This document shows, piece by piece, positions 58,808 through 64,000 of a stretch of 64,000 bases of DNA. The notes below the pieces were generated by a model that saw only the letters and a list, made by a program, of their open reading frames with translations, searched no databases and was not told the origin of the DNA. Both the position numbers and the translations under genes were made by a program. Source of the DNA: Macrotrachela quadricornifera (Eukaryota; Rotifera; Eurotatoria; Philodinida; Philodinidae); NCBI GenBank assembly GCA_022393335.1, contig JAJEKB010021277.1:1678660-1742659 (forward strand), in the 5' to 3' direction. Each line of letters opens with the position of its first letter. Position 1 is the first letter of the stretch.

Positions 58808-61180
58808 CGAGGGAACTACCCCAACTGATTCCGAGCTTTTAGCTTCATCTTTTAGCTATAGGTAGGCCTCAGTGAGACTAAGAAAAGCCTAAAAGGATTA
58901 GTGCTTATGGCTCTTTTTTCCAGAGATATAGCCAAAACTAGATTGTAAAAAAAGGGATTTTTTTCATTTTTTGAAAAGTTTTTTTTTGTCATCCAAAATT
59001 AATCTACATTCGTCTTGTACAGCTAGCTTCTGCAGTAGCTTGTTTTCTGCAGTAATTTTAAATTCCTGGATTTGTCTAAATGCAAAATATCAAAATATAG
59101 TTATTTAAGCCTTGGTGACATGCGATGTTACAGAGAAAGAAAGAGAAAAGAAGAAAAGAGAAAAATGACTGTCGATATTTGTTGATCACGTGTGTCATGT
59201 CGATGTCATAGAGGAACGTTTAATGGATACAATAATTTTATGCCACTTTTCATTTTGTTTAAATATGGTTGAAGCAGCTGATATCGTAGCTATGCTAGCT
59301 GAACGAGTTTCTAAAAACGATGGATACCAACCTAAAGGAAATAAACAAATTCACGAATTCATCCAGTACCTCTTTGAAACTATTCAAACTTTTTTGTCTG
59401 CCTCATTGTTTGAAATTTACGATGAATCTACACTCGATCAAACACATTCATCTGATGATTCTTCAGAAGATGAATTTCAAGAAGGTGATTCGCAAGAAAG
59501 TGAAGATATTGAAGAGACAGAATCTGAAGAAATGGAATCCAATGATGAACAAACAGGTTCAACAACAGAAGTAGAAGGAAAAAAAGATGAGCAATTAACG
59601 GACAAATTTTCTCTTCAATATATGAGACAAGTATTAGATTATTATGACGAAATTAATCAAAATGGAAAGCGAAAACATAGTTGGAAAAGTGTTAGCCGTC
59701 GATTTCGTCGCATTCCGCACAGGCAATATATTTTTCGCTTTCGTTATTATGTTCATCGTAATGGATCAAATCGACAAAAACTGGACGAAATCGATGCACA
59801 TGTTTTTACATTGTTTAGAGAAGCTCGTGATCAATCTTTATGTATTCATGATGCAGACCTGCAACGATGGGGTGTGACAAAGGCTCCGCAACAATCAATG
59901 TTTGAATTTGTTGCTTCTAATCATTGGGTTCAGAATTTCAAATACAAACATCGTATTGTTTCTCGAAAGATTTCTAAAGTTATTAGCAGCCAGTCGGTGA
60001 AAAGTGCTGATGAAATTGAAGCTTCAGCCGAAGAGTTTGTCGACATTGTACAAGCAGAGATGAAAAACTATTCTCCAAGTCAAATTTTTAATACAGATCA
60101 AGTTGGTTTGACAAAAGAATTTCAAAGTAGTCGTACACTAACTTTCAAAGGAGAAAGGACAACACCTGGGTCGGTGCGATCTAAGAATGCCAGTAGTCAT
60201 TCTTACACTATACAACCTCTTGTCAATATGGATGGAAAAGTAGTCGGGCCTATATTGTTATGTCTTCAGGAGCCAAACGGTCGACTTAGTGAAGGTGAAG
60301 TTAAATTTTCAATCTTTTAAAGTTTATTGAGCTTTATGAAATTTCAGGTGTACAATCTCGAATGTTTCGAGCTGATAATGTGGTCGTTACTTGTTCAAAA
60401 TCTGGAAAATTAACTAGCTCCCATGTCGATTATTGGATTGATCAAGTCCTCATTCCCAATATACCCGGCAAATATCTGCTTCTTTCAGTTTGTGGCGAGG
60501 ACAGAATGATATTCAAATTTATAGGAAGGTAAAAGGCTTGAAACGATTACAAATACCCGACAAAACGACTGACAAGATACAACCACTTGACATGTATTTC
60601 AATCGTCAGATGAAAGGTATTATTCGTCGTATATATGATCGGGTTGCACTTGACCAATTGAATATTCAAATGTCAGATCGAAACTTGTTTCTCTTTCGAC
60701 TCTTCTTCATGCGAAGAAGAGAGATATTTAACTCCTGGTTTCATCTGTTGTTCATGGTGTCGAAATATATTATGCTTTCGTCACTTCTACATGGACTATC
60801 ATTACCATTAAAGTTGTTTTTTCCACATGTGTGGGTTAAATATTGTTTCGTTTCGTGTTTCTGATAAATTAAAGAAATTACTTCTGTTGAAGTTTTCATA
60901 TTTCATGATCCAGTTCAGTTGAAGATTCAATTGTTGGATAGTTCAAGAACTGTAATCGAACCATACTGATATTCTTTAAGTTTCAAAACAATAGGATAAC
61001 ATATGAACGTTTATTTCCAAGTTGAGAAAATCCCTTTTTTTACAATCTAGTTTTGGCTATATCTTGGGAAAGAAGAGCCATAAGCACTAATCCTTTTAGG
61101 CTTTTCTTAGGCTCCCTAAGGCCTACCTATAGCCAAAAGATGAAGCTAAAAGCTCGGAATCAGTTGTGGTAGTTCCCTCG
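58808..61180. mobile_element. DDE-type DNA transposon, 2.37 kb, with ~180-bp inverted repeats
   Basis: Ends are cgagggaactaccccaac and gttgtggtagttccctcg. The arms also share gattccgagcttttagcttc, the run to ggtaggcc, and tttttacaatctagttttgg further in. They reach to about 58985 and 61005. A transposase-like gene lies between them (59223-60864). The first base outside the ends differs and no clean target duplication is visible, so the insertion is not recent or the ends have changed. Confidence 0.88.
59223..60864 (+). pseudogene. DDE-1 superfamily (pogo/Tigger-like) transposase, frame broken
   Basis: The first exon, ending at 60294, has an acidic segment (QTHSSDDSSEDEFQ...EDIEETESEE). A helical, Arg/Lys/Trp region follows (DLQRWGVTKAP...ASNHWVQNFKYKHRI), resembling the CENP-B-type DNA-binding part. 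Then comes the start of the catalytic domain, SPSQIFNTDQVGL and TLTFKGERTTPG, with the first catalytic Asp in NTDQ. A 53-bp intron (60295-60347) joins SEG to VQSRMFRADNVVV. Later KVKGLKRLQIPDKTTDKIQP and YFNRQMKGIIRRIYDRV are found, but in another frame. Around 60485 the family's second Asp motif is replaced by SVCGED or SVWRGQ, and another frame change follows near 60690. So the protein cannot be read through. The family call rests on these blocks and their order. Confidence 0.78.
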
Positions 61181-62089
61181 TAAGTTCTTGTGCAAAACAA
61201 CTGTTTTCGGTTTTGAATTTTGACTGACTGTATTGAGGTTGATATTCTAAGGTCTCTAGGTCTTTCATCCAAACTATATGGTAAATTGTCAAAAAAAAAT
61301 ACTGCAGTGAAGTTAAACATCCATTTTTTAAAATTTTTATGCTTGTATATTTAGAAATCAGTCATATGTTACTTCAGTTAAGGTTACAATCTCAATTCAA
61401 ACAATATACATTTAAGCTGATCTATTGAGATGTGAAGTCAACAACTCATTAAAACTATTAGAGAATCAGATTTTAGTTGATTTGGTTGACAATTTATAGG
61501 CAAACTTATAAGAAAAAATTTTTATTTTTTTCTTTCAACCGTGTCGGTTAAAAGCGTATTGATTATTTTTCCGTGAAAACCTGTTTTTTCCTAAAACCAA
61601 GATGATGCAATGATATTGTCTACTAGTATAAACAGAAGTGAACGAAGATGAGAATGGTCATTCAATTGTCGACAATATTCTTTTCTACCTTTTCTTTCAT
61701 ATCTTTGATTTTATTTGACTGATTGTTTGATAATGGTTCACTGGCCATGAGTCATTCTTATATAATCAGTTGAATAAAGTCAAGAGTATTCTTTTTCTTC
61801 TTTTATGTGGTAGTCCTATTGAGAGCAATTGGCATACTCTCGCAACCAGAAAACCTAGCTGGTGACAGTGGCAATATGACGACCCCCTCATTAGTCCACA
61901 CGATATATGCTAATTTGTGTATGACCATGCGGCCACCAATCCTATCATTAGGGATGGTTTTCTAGTCGCGCACCCGCGAATATTTAACATATTTAGTAAT
62001 TCATCAAGCAAAAATAAGCATTCTTTTATTCAATGCAAATCATCTGCAATTGCACACTCACAAACAAATAGATATCATTCAGTTCTTGT
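61181..62089. other. intergenic with a short inverted pair
   Basis: No gene recognised. Near 61835-61970 cgcaaccagaaaacc and ggttttctagtcgcg form an inverted pair around a GC-richer stretch, possibly a small MITE. The frame at 61917-62120 is not supported. Confidence 0.4.
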
Positions 62090-63003
62090 CTATTCAATTG
62101 AAAATCTTTGTACGCGATAATTCAACCAATCGGCGACATAGAGATTTCCTTGTCGATCGAACGATAAACCAAAAGGATAGTATAATTGATTCGAGTGGTC
62201 TCCATAACCATTTCCACCAGCAATAACACTTCCTTGTTTACTTCCTTTTGCCCATCGCATTATTCGATCATTCTGCGAATCAGTCACATAAACAGTGCCC
62301 AGCTGATCAATAATCACTCCTGTAGGATGCTTCAATTGTGAGAGACTATTTCCTTCTCCATTTCTACCAGCTACAACTATCCCTTCTTTTGCATCTTCTT
62401 CCCACTTCATCACACGATTATTTCCTGTATCCGACACGTACACTGAATGATCTCGATCGATAAATACGTATCGTGGGTCAAAGAGTTGATTGAGACTATT
62501 TCCTTGTCCATTTCCACCTGCAACCACTTTTCCTTCATTCTCACCCATTCTATATTGTCTCACTTCATGTTTTTCATTATCAACAACATAGAGAAATCCA
62601 TTCTCATCCATTGTCAAACCCCAACAAGAAACATTCGAAATGATTATTTCTCCATTTGTTCCATTTTGACGAGGCCATCGAACCACTCTTCTATTCTCTC
62701 TATCACTAATTATAAGACTATCTCTGTCTTTGTCAACAATCACATCCCAAGGCCGTCTTAACTGATTAAGTTCATTTTCACTAGCAATCACTCGACCACT
62801 CGTCGCACCACATTTCCATTCCATAATACGATGATTATCCAAATCAGTGATATAAATTGTTTGATCATCATCAACATATAAACCAGCTGGTACACTGAGT
62901 TGATTGCTTTCATTCCCACATCCATTTTCTCCAGCGACAGTTATACCATTTCGGTTCCATGTTGCATTTGGATGAATATCAATCGAACTCGCACGAAGTG
63001 GTA
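62090..63003 (-). CDS. NHL-repeat beta-propeller protein, 5' end not found
   Basis: The frame reads a series of NHL repeats: GLYVDDDQTIYITDLDNHRIMEW, WDVIVDKDRDSLIISDRENRRVVRW, GLTMDENGFLYVVDNEKHEVRQY, YVFIDRDHSVYVSDTGNNRVMKW, GVIIDQLGTVYVTDSQNDRIMRW and GLSFDRQGNLYVADWLNYRVQRF. Six blades make a typical NHL propeller, a binding scaffold. Between blades run glycine-rich links (VVAGGNGQGNSLNQL) typical of large invertebrate families of secreted or membrane-bound NHL proteins. The exon starts after an acceptor (ttatattttag, plus-strand 63004-63014), so the codons upstream of it that are open in the same frame are intron. The first exon, probably with a signal peptide or membrane anchor, was not identified in the ~1 kb left and may lie beyond the window or be lost. 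Stop at 62090. No frame defects. Confidence 0.85.
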
Positions 63004-63014
63004 CTAAAATATAA

Positions 63015-64000
63015 CAAAAATTTTCATTAAAATTCAATATTTATAATATTGAAATAATTCTCTAAATATTATTCATTTCTCTTCATTGACAATAAAAGTA
63101 ATTGTAGTTGGATATTTTGTATGTCTTCAAAACTTTGGAAAAATTATTTATCTTCAAAACTAATATTTTACTCAGTCTTAGAATATTCAAAAATGTCAAT
63201 CTTTTGTTCTGATCATGAATATAATGAGAACTTAATTGCAAAAACTCTGCAAATTTTTTGCGTTACGAGTTGATATATCCTTTAACTAACAAATATTGTG
63301 GTGCTCAATAAATAGTTAGAAATTACGACGAATGTATTTAGAACAGATGAAATTATTCATGCTCAACAATTCAGAAAAAAATACATCTCAATTTATGATT
63401 TAACTATGCTTTTTTCTTCTATTACAAGACCAAAGGTGTTTTACAACTCAATCTGTTAAAAAACGAACATGCAAACAGATATATTTCTATTTTTTATAAG
63501 AAAACTAGCGGTAGTACCCGGCGTTGCTCGGGAAAATCTTCATGCTGAAAACTTAGCATGTCAGAAAACGACAGAAGACATATAGAGGGCTTGCTTGTGA
63601 CCTTTTCATCTATTATTACTGCATGTCCCGTCGTGCATACACTTGCATTCATTCTTAAATCGAATAATTTAGCAAATAGTATGGAATGTGAGTGTTTTTC
63701 ACTTGGCTCATACCTATTGCCAAACTTTATACTAACACTCAATGCAAAAAAAAGTAACACGAAAAGATGAATATTCGAACAATGGCAGTAAATACTCGGA
63801 AGTTTTTGAAAGATTGGGAAAAATTGGAATCTGTTATAACCTGTGTAGAATTTACTGGAGTCCTCTCACCGATTATCCTTACACCCTCGCGCTCTTCCTC
63901 GGGACCTAAGATTATGTTATGAAAAGCTTGACACCGCTAGCTCGTACGGTGTCTAGGGGTGGCACTTTACCTTTACTTTACTAGTAACTAAGTAACTAAA
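63015..64000. other. 5' side of NHL gene and right edge, possible repeat
   Basis: No exon recognised. From about 63505 a GC-richer stretch starts actagcggtagtacccggc and contains cggcgttgctcggg. Near 63937-63960 is a hairpin, gacaccg...cggtgtc, with ccgctag between. This looks like a dispersed repeat, but only one copy is in the window. Frames at 63494-63770 are unsupported. Confidence 0.35.

Noticed and set aside
59644..59877. Second frame inside the transposase region
   Set aside because: Shadow of the transposase exon; no DDE motifs in this frame.
62447..62761. Plus-strand frame over the NHL gene
   Set aside because: Antisense shadow of the propeller repeats.
63004..63037. N-terminal codons MNFNENFCYIL in front of the NHL exon
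   Set aside because: They lie upstream of a good splice acceptor (ttatattttag) and have intron-like composition; treated as intron.

Overview
The window looks like nuclear DNA of a small invertebrate, most probably a bdelloid rotifer (Rotaria/Adineta type). This is inferred from AT-rich DNA, very short GT-AG introns (about 47-62 bp in most genes), stand-alone F-box/LRR, NHL-repeat and FG-GAP genes, an aminoglycoside-phosphotransferase-fold gene of bacterial flavour, and many short inverted-repeat transposons and decayed gene copies. No operons, rRNA, tRNA or CRISPR arrays were seen. Exon joins were made by eye from GT/AG sites and reading phase; no transcript data were available.

Layout. 0-3.2 kb: a secreted protein of unknown function and a GNAT acetyltransferase. 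4.8-9.4 kb: a four-exon gene for one long protein with an N-terminal ubiquitin-like segment, a VWA domain and a C-terminal E2 (UBC) fold whose catalytic Cys is Asp. A 482-bp inverted-repeat element with an 8-bp target duplication sits inside its coding sequence and may be spliced as an intron. 10-19 kb: transposon-rich, with a decayed mariner-like element, two hAT-like elements sharing a terminal motif, an OMA1-like protease relic, an LRR-like pseudogene and the start of a coiled-coil gene. 22.3-24 kb: a three-exon F-box gene. 24-28.8 kb: palindromic elements and a broken FG-GAP gene. 30-31.3 kb: a small protein with a CaaX-like tail and a decayed tandem paralogue. 36.8-38.8 kb: a two-membrane-span protein. 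40.6-42.4 kb: the APH-fold kinase-like gene. 45.8-52.5 kb, minus strand: a small secreted Cys-rich protein, then a remarkable F-box/LRR gene of 33 exons in which nearly every leucine-rich repeat has its own 84-nt phase-0 exon. 54.5-56.3 kb: a His/Cys/Trp-rich protein and a LicD-like nucleotidyltransferase. 58.8-61.2 kb: a DDE transposon with a broken transposase. 62.1-63.0 kb: an NHL-repeat protein lacking its first exon.

The genes do not form one pathway. Two themes recur: ubiquitin-linked proteins (the Ubl-VWA-E2 protein and two F-box proteins, which in known systems select targets for SCF ligases), and insertion of palindromic DNA transposons into or next to genes. The best candidates for something undescribed are the Ubl-VWA-E2 architecture with its element-derived candidate intron, and the one-repeat-per-exon F-box/LRR gene.
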